Shown piece after piece: positions 7,728 to 17,228 of a stretch of DNA of 64,000 bases (positions within the stretch are counted from its first letter, which is position 1; each line of letters opens with the position of its first letter). The notes under the pieces were generated by a model. It had not been told where the DNA came from. It did no database searches and was given only the letters and a program-made list of their open reading frames with translations. The position numbers were made by a program, and so were the translations under genes. This stretch comes from Devosia sp. Root635 (GTDB lineage: Bacteria; Pseudomonadota; Alphaproteobacteria; Rhizobiales; Devosiaceae). The stretch spans positions 152,213 to 216,212 of the forward strand of contig NZ_LMGZ01000021.1 in NCBI RefSeq assembly GCF_001427605.1, given 5' to 3'.

Positions 7728-9836
7728 TTGTCTCGCCCCGATGCCCTTTCGCCGCTGTTCCGCTCGCTGCATTCCATCAAGGGTGTCGGCGACAAGCTGG
7801 CTGCGCTGCTGACTCGCTATTTCGGGGCGCCCGAGGGGCAGGAAGCCATTGCCCTCGATATTCTCATGCACATGCCATCCGGCGTAGTGGATCGCCGCCG
7901 GCAGGTGGGCATTGCCGAGGCCTATCTCAACCAGATTGTCACCCTCAAGCTCCACATCGACCGCCATCAGCCGCCGCCGCGCGGCCGCGAGCACATTCCG
8001 CACCGGGTCTTCGCCCATGACGAGACCGGCGATGTACAACTGGTCTTCTTCCGCGCCCAAGGCGGCTGGGTCGAGAAGGCTCTCCCCATCGGCGAGGAGC
8101 GCTTCGTCTCGGGCCAGATCGGCTTCTTCAACGGCGACAAGCAGATCACCCACCCCGACTACATCGTCGAACCCGACAAGTTCGCCACCCTGCCGCTGGT
8201 CGAGCCGGTCTATCCGCTGACCCAGGGCCTCAGTTCCAAGGCTTTGGCCAAGCTGGTGCGGCAGGTGGTGGACGACCTGCCCCTTATCCCCGAATGGATC
8301 GCCCCTGTTACAATGGCCGAGCGCAACTGGCCGCGTTTCGCCGATGCCATGCGCATGGTGCATTTGCCCGCCAGTCCGGGCGAAGCCGAACTCTGGGCCC
8401 CTGCCCGCCAACGCCTTGCTTATGATGAATATCTTGCCGGCCAGCTCACGCTGCAGCTGATCCGCTCGACCATGGTCGCTGCGCGCGGAATCAGTCGCAC
8501 TTTCACCGGATCGGTGACGGCAAAGGTTAGCAGTACGTTACCCTTTAGCCTCACAGAGGGGCAGTTGCAGGCCATTGGTGAAATCCGCGCCGACCTCGCC
8601 TCGCCCGACCGCATGTCCCGCCTGTTGCAGGGCGATGTCGGCTCCGGAAAAACCGTCGTCGCCCTCATGGCCATGGCCGCCATGGCCGAAAGCGGGGCCC
8701 AGTCCGCCATGATGGCGCCGACCGAACTGCTCGCCTCCCAACACTTCAAGACCTTGAAACCGCTATGCGATTCCGCCGGCCTCGGCTGCGAATTGCTCAC
8801 CGGCAAGATGCCCGCCGTCGAGCGTCGGGCCAAACTGGCGGCCATAGCCAGCGGCGAGACGACCATCGTCGTCGGCACCCATGCCCTGTTCCAGTCCGGC
8901 GTGGAATTCCACAATCTCGGCCTGACCGTGGTCGATGAGCAGCACCGCTTCGGCGTCCACCAGCGTCTCGCCCTGTCCGACAAGGGCAGGCACACCGACC
9001 TGCTCGTCATGACCGCCACGCCCATCCCGCGCACCCTGGTCCTCACCCATTTCGGAGACATGGAAGTCAGCGTGCTGCGTGAAAAGCCGCGTGGCCGCCA
9101 ACCCATTGATACGGCAGTGCTTTCCATCGGCGACTATGACCGCGTCATCGCCCGCCTCCGCGCCCGGCTCGATGAAGGCGCCCAGGCCTTCTGGGTCTGC
9201 CCCCTGGTCGAAGAGAGCGAGCATCTCGATGTCGTCGCCGCCGAGGATCGCTTTGCCGAACTACAAAAAGTCTTCGGCGACCAGGTCGCCCTGGTCCACG
9301 GCCGCATGAGCGCCGCCGCCAAGCAGGAGGTGATGCAACGGTTTTCCGCCAATGAAATCAAACTGTTGGTAGCCACGACCGTCATCGAAGTCGGCGTCGA
9401 CGTGCCCAATGCCTCGATCATGATCGTGGAACATGCCGAGCGCTTCGGCCTCGCCCAGCTCCACCAGCTCCGCGGCCGTGTCGGCCGCGGCTCGGCCCGT
9501 TCGGCCTGCCTGCTGCTCTACAAGGACCCACTCAGCGAAACCGCGAAGGCCCGTCTCGAAACGATAAAATCCACCGAAGACGGTTTCGAGATCGCCGAAA
9601 AAGACCTCGAACTGCGTGGCCAGGGCGACGTGCTCGGCACAAGGCAATCCGGCATGCCCGGCTACCGTCTCGCCGTCCCCGACGTGCATCGACACCTGCT
9701 CGACTGCGCCCACGATGACGCCAAAGCGCTCCTCGCCCGCAATCCAGGGTTGGCGGGCGCTGAGGGCGAAGCGGCGCGTACGCTACTGTATTTGTTCAGA
9801 AAAGACCTGGCGATCCCGCTGATCAGGGCAGGATAG
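7728..9836 (+). CDS. recG: ATP-dependent DNA helicase RecG
   Basis: RecG remodels stalled replication forks and Holliday junctions. The 702-residue protein shows the helix-hairpin start (SIKGVGDKLA), an OB-fold wedge domain (residues about 60-160), and a superfamily 2 helicase core with GDVGSGKTV near residue 302, DEQHRFGVHQR near 403, MTATPIPRT, and QLRGRVGRG. The C-terminal GQGDVLGTRQSG segment is typical. TTG at 7728 is the start, because AAGGAG lies 8 bases upstream. The last base of its TAG stop is the first base of a paired REP element, so no spacer remains before the repeat. It converges on glmS. Confidence 0.97.
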   Translation: MSRPDALSPLFRSLHSIKGVGDKLAALLTRYFGAPEGQEAIALDILMHMPSGVVDRRRQVGIAEAYLNQIVTLKLHIDRHQPPPRGREHIPHRVFAHDETGDVQLVFFRAQGGWVEKALPIGEERFVSGQIGFFNGDKQITHPDYIVEPDKFATLPLVEPVYPLTQGLSSKALAKLVRQVVDDLPLIPEWIAPVTMAERNWPRFADAMRMVHLPASPGEAELWAPARQRLAYDEYLAGQLTLQLIRSTMVAARGISRTFTGSVTAKVSSTLPFSLTEGQLQAIGEIRADLASPDRMSRLLQGDVGSGKTVVALMAMAAMAESGAQSAMMAPTELLASQHFKTLKPLCDSAGLGCELLTGKMPAVERRAKLAAIASGETTIVVGTHALFQSGVEFHNLGLTVVDEQHRFGVHQRLALSDKGRHTDLLVMTATPIPRTLVLTHFGDMEVSVLREKPRGRQPIDTAVLSIGDYDRVIARLRARLDEGAQAFWVCPLVEESEHLDVVAAEDRFAELQKVFGDQVALVHGRMSAAAKQEVMQRFSANEIKLLVATTVIEVGVDVPNASIMIVEHAERFGLAQLHQLRGRVGRGSARSACLLLYKDPLSETAKARLETIKSTEDGFEIAEKDLELRGQGDVLGTRQSGMPGYRLAVPDVHRHLLDCAHDDAKALLARNPGLAGAEGEAARTLLYLFRKDLAIPLIRAG

Positions 9837-9969
9837 TGCCACGCCTTCGTGGTTCGAGGCTCGCAAGGGCTCGCACCTCACCATGAGGGGCTACTGGGAA
9901 CTCGGTGTATCAACAGCCCTCATGGTGAGGTGCGCTTCTTCAGCGCCTCGAACCACGAGGGCGTGGCAC
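9836..9969. repeat. paired REP (BIME-like) element, copy 2
   Basis: This 134-bp inverted repeat fills the whole gap between the recG stop (TAG 9834-9836) and the glmS stop (9972). The outer arms match those of copy 1, with one C-to-T change at 9846 that still allows a G-T pair. The left half carries the GTAG head, while the right half has ACAG instead. The mid-segment of the left half (CTCGCAAGGGCTCGCA) differs from most copies and resembles the right half of copy 1, so halves appear to be interchangeable modules. Confidence 0.9.
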
Positions 9970-9971
9970 CC

Positions 9972-11798
9972 CTACTCCACCGTCACCGACTTCGCCAGAT
10001 TCCGCGGCTGGTCGACGTCCGTGCCCATGAACACGGCGGTATGATAGGCCAGCAACTGCACCGGAATGGTCGCCAGGATTGGGGCCACGAAGCTGGAAAC
10101 GTGTGGAATGACAATGACATCGGCCACGCCGTGGCCCACCGTTTCGGCACCCTCGGCGTCGGTGATGAGGATGATCTTGCCGCCGCGGGCGGCGACTTCC
10201 TGCATGTTGGAAAGGGTCTTGTCGACCAGTTCGTCCGAGGGCGCGACGACGATGACCGGCATGTCCTCGTCCACCAGGGCGATGGGGCCGTGCTTGAGTT
10301 CACCTGCTGCGTAACCTTCGGCGTGGATGTAGCTGATTTCCTTGAGTTTCAGCGCACCTTCCATGGCGATGGGGAACATCGGGCCACGGCCCAGATAGAG
10401 CACGTCCTTGGCCTTGCTGAGGCGCTTGGCGATGTCCATGATCTGGTCTTCGGTGGCCAAGGCCTGCGAGACTGCCGCCGGCAATCCGGTCAATGCCTGC
10501 ACGAATTCCTGCTCTTTTCCTGCATCCAGCACGCCGCGTGCCCGCCCGGCAGCGATGGCGAGGCTGGCCAGCGCGGTCAACTGCGCCGTCAACGCCTTGG
10601 TCGAGGCGACGCCGATTTCTGGTCCGCAGAGAATGGGAAACACTACGCCCGATTCCCGCGCGATGGTGGATTCGAGTGTATTGACCAGTGACGCGACATG
10701 CTGCCCCTGCCCGGCGCAATAGCGCAGGGCCGCCAGCGTGTCGGCCGTCTCGCCCGACTGCGAGATGAACAGCGACAGCCCGCCCTTTTCCAGCGGCGGC
10801 TCGCGGTAGCGGAACTCGGAAGCGACGTCGATATCGACCGGCAGGCGTGCATAGCGCTCGAACCAGTATTTGGCCACGGCACCCGCCAGGTAAGCGGTGC
10901 CGCAGGCGCTGATGGTCAGCCGGCTCAGATCGGCGAAATCGAAGGGCAAAGCCTCGCGGATGGCCACCTTTTCGGTGCCCATATCCACATAGTGGCTCAA
11001 CGTATGCGAGATGGTTTCGGGCTGTTCGTAAATTTCCTTGGCCATGAAATGGCGGTGGTTGCCCTTGTCCACCAGCAGGGACGAGGCTTGCGAAACCATC
11101 AGCTCGCGCTCGACAATGGCGTCCTTGCCGTCGCGGATGGTGACTCCCTTGTGGGTGATGACGGCCCAGTCGCCGTCCTCGAGATAGGTCAGGCGCGAGG
11201 TGAAGGGGGCCAGAGCCATGGCGTCGGAGCCCAGATACATCTCGGTCGTGCCATAGCCGATGGCCAGCGGCGCGCCGTGGCGGGCGGCAATCAACAAGCC
11301 ATCCTCGCCCTTGAACAGGAAGGCCAGCGCGAAGGCGCCCTTGAGATGCTTCAGCGTCCGCGCCACCGCCAGTTCGGGGTCGGCGCCATTGGCCAGCTCG
11401 CGCGTCACCCACAGGGCGACGGCCTCGGTATCGGTCTGCGTCTTGGGCAGGTAGCCGTCGCCGGCCAGGTCTGCCAGCATGTCGCGATAATTCTCGATGA
11501 TGCCGTTATGAACCACGGCAACCCGGTCGGTGGCATGGGGATGAGCATTCTGCTCGGTCGGCGCCCCATGGGTGGCCCAGCGCGTATGGCCGATGCCGAT
11601 GCGGCCCGACAGCGGCTCGAAGCTCAGCTTCTGCGCCAGGTTGCCCAGCTTGCCCTCGGCCCGGCGACGGGAAATGCCTCCGCCTTCCAGCGTGGCCACG
11701 CCGGCGCTGTCATAGCCGCGATATTCGAGACGCTTGAGCGCGTCCACGAGACGCGTGGCGACCGGCTCGGTGCCCACGATGCCGACAATTCCGCACAT
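9972..11798 (-). CDS. glmS: Glutamine-fructose-6-phosphate aminotransferase (isomerizing)
   Basis: GlmS makes glucosamine-6-phosphate from fructose-6-phosphate and glutamine, the first committed step to UDP-GlcNAc. The 608-residue protein starts MCGIVGIVG, so Cys2 is the exposed glutaminase nucleophile after Met removal. GHTRWATHG and the glutaminase domain occupy residues 1-240. Two SIS domains follow (ISACGTAYLAG, SQSGETADT, and GRGPMFPIAMEGALKLKE). The C-terminus NLAKSVTVE is the family norm. The start is ATG 11798, one base after the glmU stop, with AAGGA inside the end of glmU. No glmS riboswitch is possible in that 1-base gap. Confidence 0.98.
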   Translation of the reverse strand: MCGIVGIVGTEPVATRLVDALKRLEYRGYDSAGVATLEGGGISRRRAEGKLGNLAQKLSFEPLSGRIGIGHTRWATHGAPTEQNAHPHATDRVAVVHNGIIENYRDMLADLAGDGYLPKTQTDTEAVALWVTRELANGADPELAVARTLKHLKGAFALAFLFKGEDGLLIAARHGAPLAIGYGTTEMYLGSDAMALAPFTSRLTYLEDGDWAVITHKGVTIRDGKDAIVERELMVSQASSLLVDKGNHRHFMAKEIYEQPETISHTLSHYVDMGTEKVAIREALPFDFADLSRLTISACGTAYLAGAVAKYWFERYARLPVDIDVASEFRYREPPLEKGGLSLFISQSGETADTLAALRYCAGQGQHVASLVNTLESTIARESGVVFPILCGPEIGVASTKALTAQLTALASLAIAAGRARGVLDAGKEQEFVQALTGLPAAVSQALATEDQIMDIAKRLSKAKDVLYLGRGPMFPIAMEGALKLKEISYIHAEGYAAGELKHGPIALVDEDMPVIVVAPSDELVDKTLSNMQEVAARGGKIILITDAEGAETVGHGVADVIVIPHVSSFVAPILATIPVQLLAYHTAVFMGTDVDQPRNLAKSVTVE

Positions 11799-11799
11799 G

Positions 11800-13155
11800 C
11801 TATTTGTCCTTCTTTGCCTGTTTTTTGGCCGCTGCAGCCGCGAAAATTTCCTTGGCCCGGCCGGGTTTACCCACCTGCCGCGCGCGGCCCAGCGCCAGGG
11901 CATCGGCCTCCACGTCCTCGGTGATGACGCTGCCACTGGCCACCAGTGCTCCGGCGCCCACCGTCACCGGCGCCACCAGTGAAGCATTGGAGCCGATGAA
12001 GGCGCCGTCGCCGACCACGGTCCGGTATTTGTTGTAACCATCATAGTTCACGGTGATGACGCCGGCCCCGATATTCACCCCGGCGCCGATGGACGCATCC
12101 CCAATATAGGTCAGATGGCTCACCTTGGCGCCCTTGCCGATCTCGGCCTTCTTGATCTCGACGAAATTGCCCACCTTGGCGCCTTCGCCGAGATTGGCTT
12201 CCGGCCGCAGCCGGGCGAAGGGGCCCACCGAAGCGTTCTTGCCCACATGGGCGCCCTCGATATGGCTGAAGGCATGGATCACCGCGCCTTCCTCGATCCT
12301 GACGCCGGGTCCGAACACGACATTGGGTTCCACGGTCACGTCCCGGGCAATTTCGGTATCATAGGAGAACCAGACGCTCTGGGGATCCTTGAGCGTCACC
12401 CCTGCCTTCATGAAGTCCTCGCGCCTGATATCCTGGAACAGGCCTTCGGCGCGGGCGAGCTGGCTGCGGTCGTTGACGCCCATCACGTCGTTTTCCGGCG
12501 CCAGGCCATAGCCGACCTTCTTGCCGGCGGCATTGGCCAGCCCCACCAGGTCGGTGAGATAGTATTCGCTCTGGGCGTTATTGGTTTCGACCTTGTCGAT
12601 CAGATCGCGGAACACCTCGGCCCGGAAGGCCAGGATGCAGGCATTGCAGAGGCGAATGCGCCGTTCGTCCTCGGTGGCGTCCTTGTGCTCGCGGATCGCC
12701 AGCAGCGTATCGCCATCGGTGATGAAGCGCCCATAGCCGCTGGGATCCTTGGGTTCGAAGCCCAGGATCGCCACGTCTAGCCCGGCGTCGAGCCGATCCA
12801 GCACCGCGCGGAAATTGATACCGCGCAGCAGCGGGTGGTCGCCGTAGACCACCGCGACATAACCCTTGGCCGTGCTGAACAGGTCACGTGCCATGGATGC
12901 GGCATGCGCGGTGCCCTTGGCCTCGGTCTGCTCGAAATGCACCACATCGGGGTGCAAGGCCGTCACCGCCTTGCGGATGGCATCATGCCTGGGGCCGGTC
13001 ACCAGCGCGATCTGCGTCGAGCCGGCCTCGCGGGCGGCGCGCGCCACATGGCCGATGATCGGCATGCCACCCACCGGATGCAGGACTTTCGGCGTCGCCG
13101 ACCGCATGCGCGTGCCCTCGCCCGCAGCAAGAATGATCGACAGCAGCTCAGTCAT
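11800..13155 (-). CDS. glmU: Bifunctional GlmU: GlcN-1-P acetyltransferase / GlcNAc-1-P uridylyltransferase
   Basis: GlmU carries out the last two steps to UDP-GlcNAc, the precursor for peptidoglycan and lipid A. The protein has 451 residues. The N-terminal pyrophosphorylase shows LAAGEGTRMRS and KVLHPVGG, and VVYGDHPLL carries the metal-binding Asp. The C-terminal left-handed beta-helix (residues about 250-430) has repeated hexapeptides, with GAGVITVNYDGYNKYRT in the acetyl-CoA region. The short Lys/Ala tail ends KKQAKKDK. ATG 13155 is chosen because GGAG lies 8 bases upstream and it starts MTELLSIILAAGEG. It forms a tight operon with glmS. Confidence 0.98.
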   Translation of the reverse strand: MTELLSIILAAGEGTRMRSATPKVLHPVGGMPIIGHVARAAREAGSTQIALVTGPRHDAIRKAVTALHPDVVHFEQTEAKGTAHAASMARDLFSTAKGYVAVVYGDHPLLRGINFRAVLDRLDAGLDVAILGFEPKDPSGYGRFITDGDTLLAIREHKDATEDERRIRLCNACILAFRAEVFRDLIDKVETNNAQSEYYLTDLVGLANAAGKKVGYGLAPENDVMGVNDRSQLARAEGLFQDIRREDFMKAGVTLKDPQSVWFSYDTEIARDVTVEPNVVFGPGVRIEEGAVIHAFSHIEGAHVGKNASVGPFARLRPEANLGEGAKVGNFVEIKKAEIGKGAKVSHLTYIGDASIGAGVNIGAGVITVNYDGYNKYRTVVGDGAFIGSNASLVAPVTVGAGALVASGSVITEDVEADALALGRARQVGKPGRAKEIFAAAAAKKQAKKDK

Positions 13156-13296
13156 GGAAGATTCTCCGGCGGGCGATGTTTTCAATGCGCATTTTCACAA
13201 GATTATGGCAAGCAACCGTTGGCGAATACACAATGTGAGCGCCATGGTCGAGACCGGTGCAGCGCCTGATTCGACTGCGCCGCCAGGATATCTGCA

Positions 13297-14082
13297 TTGG
13301 CCAAGGCATCGGAACAATTCCGGCAATCGGACGTCAACACCTGGGGCATCGTCGCCCTGGTGCTGTCAGGCATTGCCGTGATGGGGGCCAATGTTTCCGC
13401 GCTGATGCCGCGGGACCTGCTGGCGGGCCTGCACAAGACCCGCCTCGAAGGCGCGTCGCTCGACCAGTTGCGGCTGCAGGTGGCCGAGCTGCGCGAGGAG
13501 CAGGTACGGCTCAAGCGCGAAACCGGCATACTCACCGCCCGCTTCTCGCTGGGCGAGCAACAGGGCAACGACGTCTTGCGGCGCGTCGGCGCGCTGGAAG
13601 TCAGCCTGCCGCGACTGCTCGAAACCCTGCCCGATGGCGGCAATATCGACCGCAACAGCCTGACCGCGGCAATCGGCCAGGAGCCGGCTCTGGTCTACCA
13701 GGCCGATGGTGGCTCGGTGGTGGTGCGCCACCAGCCCATGGCCGAGGCCAAGCCCGCCGCCGGCGAGCAGCCCCTGCCCGCGCCGGTGCCGCAGCTTGCC
13801 GCCATTCCCGTGCCCAACGAGCAGCAATTCGGCATTGCGCTGGGCCCGTCCATCTCGTTCGAGCAGGCGCCCGAAGCGTGGCGCGACCTGTCCATGAAGC
13901 TCGGCCCGCTGCTGTTCGGGCTGGCGCCGCTATTGGTCGAGCAGGCCAACGGCGACGACCAGCGCATCGTGGTCGGTCCCATAACCCAGCTCTCGGAGGC
14001 GACCGCGCTTTGTGCCCGGCTCGAGCGCCTCTCGGTATCGTGCCTGCCCATGCCGTTCACCGGAACGCCGCTGGCCTATTAG
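13297..14082 (+). CDS. Membrane-anchored protein with coiled segment and SPOR-like tail
   Basis: I do not recognise a named family. The 261-residue product has one N-terminal helix (residues about 17-37, IVALVLSGIAVMGANVSAL), then a charged helical region rich in Glu/Arg/Leu (about 50-85) that may be a coiled coil, a Pro/Ala linker, and a C-terminal segment with RIVVGPITQLSEATALCARL. That last piece resembles SPOR domains, which bind denuded peptidoglycan at the septum. The start is TTG 13297, with AGGA about 8 bases upstream. It is divergent from glmU, which makes the peptidoglycan precursor. An envelope role is inference. Confidence 0.72.
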   Translation: MAKASEQFRQSDVNTWGIVALVLSGIAVMGANVSALMPRDLLAGLHKTRLEGASLDQLRLQVAELREEQVRLKRETGILTARFSLGEQQGNDVLRRVGALEVSLPRLLETLPDGGNIDRNSLTAAIGQEPALVYQADGGSVVVRHQPMAEAKPAAGEQPLPAPVPQLAAIPVPNEQQFGIALGPSISFEQAPEAWRDLSMKLGPLLFGLAPLLVEQANGDDQRIVVGPITQLSEATALCARLERLSVSCLPMPFTGTPLAY

Positions 14083-14160
14083 CCATGCAGCGTTTCCGGT
14101 TGACAGTGGAAGATGCGCCGCTATGTTCCGCCGCGACGCCAGCAGCGTCAGACTTGGTGC

Positions 14161-14232
14161 GTGCCGGTAGCTCAGTGGTAGAGCATTCGACTTTTAATCG
14201 AATGGTCGAGGGTTCGACCCCCTCCCGGCATA
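14161..14232 (+). tRNA. tRNA-Lys (anticodon UUU)
   Basis: A full cloverleaf folds from 72 bases. The acceptor stem GTGCCGG pairs with CCGGCAT (first pair G-U), with discriminator A. The D arm is GCTC-AGTGGTA-GAGC, the anticodon arm TTCGA-CTTTTAA-TCGAA with anticodon TTT, and the T arm GAGGG-TTCGACC-CCCTC. The 3' CCA is not encoded. A membrane-protein gene starts 30 bases downstream and could share its transcript. Confidence 0.97.
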
Positions 14233-14262
14233 CCATTCCCAACTTCTGAACAGGCTGCTGCT

Positions 14263-14790
14263 TTGTCCCAGGATTTTACCGATCTGCTCAAGGTGCTTGC
14301 CGCGACCGCGCTCACATTCGCGGTCGGCACGCTGGTCATGCTCTATGTGATCTACCTGCTGGCCCAATATGGCGCCAACCTGCCAATGGTGGGCTCCCTG
14401 CCGCTCAGCGCGCCGCCCGAATTGGTGCCCATGCTGGCCGACAATCGTCTGTTCACCACGCTGGCGGCGGCCCATGTCACCGCGGCCGGGCTGGCTTTGC
14501 TGATCGCCAGCAATACAATCGACATGGCGCTGCTGATCACCTCCAAGGCCGTTGCCGTGGTCATCGCCGCCCTGCTCGGCTTTGTCGGCGGGCACATGGT
14601 CTATCTGCAACTGACGGAAGCCACCGCCTTCAGCCTGACGCCGCTGACCCCGGTCTTCGTGGCGCTGGCGGCATTCCTTGTGTTGTCCAGTATCCTCAGC
14701 GTGCAGAACCTGCGTCGGCTCGGTAACCTGCGCTTCGCCGTGGGTGCGGGAATGGTGGTGATGGGGCCGATGCTGTTGGTATGGCTGTAG
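14263..14790 (+). CDS. Small membrane protein of unknown function, four predicted helices
   Basis: The 175-residue protein is almost entirely hydrophobic, with helices near residues 8-35, 65-85, 92-112 and 125-145, plus a fifth weaker stretch at the C-terminus (MVVMGPMLLVWL). No catalytic or binding motif is visible and I cannot place it in a family. The start is TTG 14263, with only a weak AGG about 10 bases upstream, so the N-terminus is uncertain. It follows tRNA-Lys directly and is closed by a strong hairpin before the converging map gene. Confidence 0.65.
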   Translation: MSQDFTDLLKVLAATALTFAVGTLVMLYVIYLLAQYGANLPMVGSLPLSAPPELVPMLADNRLFTTLAAAHVTAAGLALLIASNTIDMALLITSKAVAVVIAALLGFVGGHMVYLQLTEATAFSLTPLTPVFVALAAFLVLSSILSVQNLRRLGNLRFAVGAGMVVMGPMLLVWL

Positions 14791-14796
14791 ACCCTT

Positions 14797-14821
14797 CACC
14801 TCTCCCTTTGGGGGAGAGGTG
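14797..14821. terminator. hairpin between converging genes
   Basis: A perfect 10-bp stem, CACCTCTCCC-TTTGG-GGGAGAGGTG, lies between the membrane-protein stop (14790) and the map stop (14829). No U-tract follows on either strand, so it could act as a bidirectional 3'-end stabiliser or weak terminator. The motif CTCTCCC...GGGAGAG is also a common intergenic repeat unit; compare the hairpins near 30290. Confidence 0.55.
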
Positions 14822-14828
14822 AGAACCC

Positions 14829-15584
14829 TCAAGCCGCCAGCGTCACCACAACAGCGCCCCGCGGCGTCGCAACCACCGTGTGTTCATACTGCACACACGG
14901 CGCGCTCGGTCGAGCCACCAGGGTCCATTCGTCATCGTCCGCCTTCTGGTCGGCCATCTTGCCGCCCAGCGACAAAAACGGCTCGATGGTGAAGACCAGC
15001 CCATTGGTGATGCGGCGGCGTTCGGACCGGTCCGGCCAGGTGGCGATTTCGCCCGGCTCGTCGTGCAGGCTATCCCCCACGCCATGGCTGGCCAGGTTCC
15101 GGATCAGCGTATAGCCGCCCTTCTTGGCAAACTTGCCGATGGCGTCGCCGATATCGGCCAGCGGCGCGCCCGCCTTGACCACATTGATGCCGGCCCACAT
15201 GGCCCGCTTGCCGTCGCGGCACAGGGTTTCAAGGCGCTTGTCGCCCTGGCCCAGCACGAAGGAGGCACCGCAATCGGCAAAGACGCCGTCCTTTTCCGCC
15301 GATACGTCGATGTTGACCAGGTCCCCTTCGAGCAACACGCGGGCACCGGGAATGCCATGGGCAATTTCCTCGTTGACCGAAATGCAGGTGGCGCCCGGGA
15401 AATTATAGGTCACGATGGGCGCCGATCGTGCCCCATGCTCAGCCAGCAGCTTCGCCCCGATTGCGTCCAGTTCCCCGGTCGTCATGCCCACGCGCATGGC
15501 CGAGGCCATGGCATCGCGGGTGATGGCGCAGATACGACCGATGGCCTTGAGCTTTTCGAGCTGTTCTTCGGTGGTGATGGTCAC
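14829..15584 (-). CDS. map: Methionine aminopeptidase, type I
   Basis: The enzyme removes the initiator Met from nascent proteins. All five metal ligands are visible in the 251-residue protein: Asp93 ([10 protein letters not shown]), Asp104 (FADCG), His167 (SHGVG), Glu201 (FTIEPF) and Glu234 (QYEHTV), plus His76 (AHGIPG). The start is GTG 15584, which overlaps the pgi stop as GTGA, so translation is probably coupled to pgi. That coupling is unusual enough to be worth noting, because map often sits near rpsB or radC-like genes. Confidence 0.96.
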   Translation of the reverse strand: MTITTEEQLEKLKAIGRICAITRDAMASAMRVGMTTGELDAIGAKLLAEHGARSAPIVTYNFPGATCISVNEEIAHGIPGARVLLEGDLVNIDVSAEKDGVFADCGASFVLGQGDKRLETLCRDGKRAMWAGINVVKAGAPLADIGDAIGKFAKKGGYTLIRNLASHGVGDSLHDEPGEIATWPDRSERRRITNGLVFTIEPFLSLGGKMADQKADDDEWTLVARPSAPCVQYEHTVVATPRGAVVVTLAA

Positions 15585-17218
15585 TTGTGTTCCAGATAAT
15601 ATGCGAGCAGGCCCTGGGTCGAGCTGTCATGGCCCTCGCCGCTCTGCTTGCCCTCGACCTTGGGCAGCAGCGCCTTGGCGAGCTGCTTGCCCAGTTCGAC
15701 GCCCCATTGGTCGTAGGAGTTGACGTTCCAGATGACGCCCTGGGTGAACACCTTGTGCTCGTAGAGCGCCACCAGCGAGCCCAGCGTCTCGGGCGTCAGC
15801 TGCTCGTAGAACAGCGTGTTGGACGGGCGATTGCCGGGGAACATCTTGTGCGGCGCCAGTTCCTTGATATGCGCCTTGTCGAGGCCCAGCGCCTTGAGCT
15901 CGGCCACAACTTCCACCTTGGTTTTGCCCAGCATCAGCGCTTCGGACTGCGCCAGCACATTGGCGACCAGCTTGTCATGATGGGGCGGCAGGTTTTCCTG
16001 CGGCCGCGCGGCGATCAGGAAATCGACCGGAATGACGTCGGTGCCCTGGTGGATAAGCTGGAAGAAGGCGTGCTGGCCATTGGTGCCCGGCTCGCCCCAG
16101 ACGATAGGGCCGGTCGGCCATTCCACAGGCTTGCCGTCGAGCGTCACCGACTTGCCGTTGCTCTCCATGTCCTGCTGCTGCAGATAGGCTGGGAAGCGGC
16201 TGAGACGCTGGTCATAGGGAATGACGGCCTGCGTCGAGAAACCCCAGGCGTTGCGATACCACACGCCGAGCAGGCCCATGATGACCGGCAGGTTGTCTTC
16301 CAGCGGCGCCGACAGGAAATGCCGGTCCATGGCATCGGCGCCCTTGAGGAAGCCGAGGAAATTGTCATAGCCCACGGCCAGCGCAATCGGCAGGCCGATG
16401 GCCGACCACACCGAATAGCGCCCGCCGACCCAGTCCCAGAAGCCGAAGATACGATCTTCGCGGATGCCGAATTTGGCGCAGGCCTCGATATTGGTCGACA
16501 CCGCCACAAAATGGTTCGGCACCGCTTCCTCGCCCAGCGCATCGGCGATCCATTTGCGGGCCGAAGCGGCATTGGTCATGGTCTCGTCGGTGGTGAAGGT
16601 CTTGGAGGCGACGATGAACAGCGTCTTTTTCGGATCGAGGCGCTTCAGCGTATCGTGGATATGGGCGCCGTCGACGTTGGAAACATAGTGGGCGCGCAGG
16701 TCGGCGCGGGTATAGGGCTCCAGTGCCAGCGTCACCATGGCCGGCCCGAGATCGGAGCCGCCGATGCCGATATTGACCACATCGGTAAACTGCGCGCCGC
16801 CATGGCCGCGGATGTCGCCTGACCGGACGCCATTGGTATAGGCCTCGATGGCGGCCAGCACGCCGCGCACATCGGGCATCACGTCCCTGCCGTCGACCGG
16901 CACCGGCTTGTCGCCCTGGTAGCGCAGGGCCATGTGCATCACTGCCCGGTCTTCGGTGATGTTGATATGCTCGCCCTCGCACATCTGGTCGCGGCGTTCC
17001 TCGACCCCGGCGGCGCGCGCCAGCTCGAACAGGGCCGCCATGACGTCCTCGTCGATGCGGTTCTTGGAATAATCGAGCAGGATGCCGGCGCCGGTCGCCG
17101 AGTAGCGCCGGAAGCGGTTGGGATCGATGGCGAACTGCTCGCGCATCGTCACCTCGGCAAGGCGCTTGCGGTGTTTCATCAGCGGGTTGAGAGCAGCGCC
17201 GCGCGAACCTTTAGCCAT
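15581..17218 (-). CDS. pgi: Glucose-6-phosphate isomerase
   Basis: Pgi interconverts glucose-6-phosphate and fructose-6-phosphate. Fructose-6-phosphate is the GlmS substrate, so the neighbouring glm genes are metabolically linked. The 545-residue protein has the phosphate-binding [10 protein letters not shown] near residue 150, SKTFTTDET, the signature [19 protein letters not shown], and near the C-terminus the second signature with [16 protein letters not shown] 17218 is preferred over ATG 17224 because GAGGA sits 7 bases before it. The end overlaps the map start by 4 bases. Confidence 0.97.
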   Translation of the reverse strand: MAKGSRGAALNPLMKHRKRLAEVTMREQFAIDPNRFRRYSATGAGILLDYSKNRIDEDVMAALFELARAAGVEERRDQMCEGEHINITEDRAVMHMALRYQGDKPVPVDGRDVMPDVRGVLAAIEAYTNGVRSGDIRGHGGAQFTDVVNIGIGGSDLGPAMVTLALEPYTRADLRAHYVSNVDGAHIHDTLKRLDPKKTLFIVASKTFTTDETMTNAASARKWIADALGEEAVPNHFVAVSTNIEACAKFGIREDRIFGFWDWVGGRYSVWSAIGLPIALAVGYDNFLGFLKGADAMDRHFLSAPLEDNLPVIMGLLGVWYRNAWGFSTQAVIPYDQRLSRFPAYLQQQDMESNGKSVTLDGKPVEWPTGPIVWGEPGTNGQHAFFQLIHQGTDVIPVDFLIAARPQENLPPHHDKLVANVLAQSEALMLGKTKVEVVAELKALGLDKAHIKELAPHKMFPGNRPSNTLFYEQLTPETLGSLVALYEHKVFTQGVIWNVNSYDQWGVELGKQLAKALLPKVEGKQSGEGHDSSTQGLLAYYLEHK

Positions 17219-17228
17219 GGTCATTTCC

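Noticed and set aside
11799..11799. glmS ribozyme/riboswitch upstream of glmS
   Set aside because: Only one base separates glmU and glmS, and the ribozyme is known mainly from Gram-positives.
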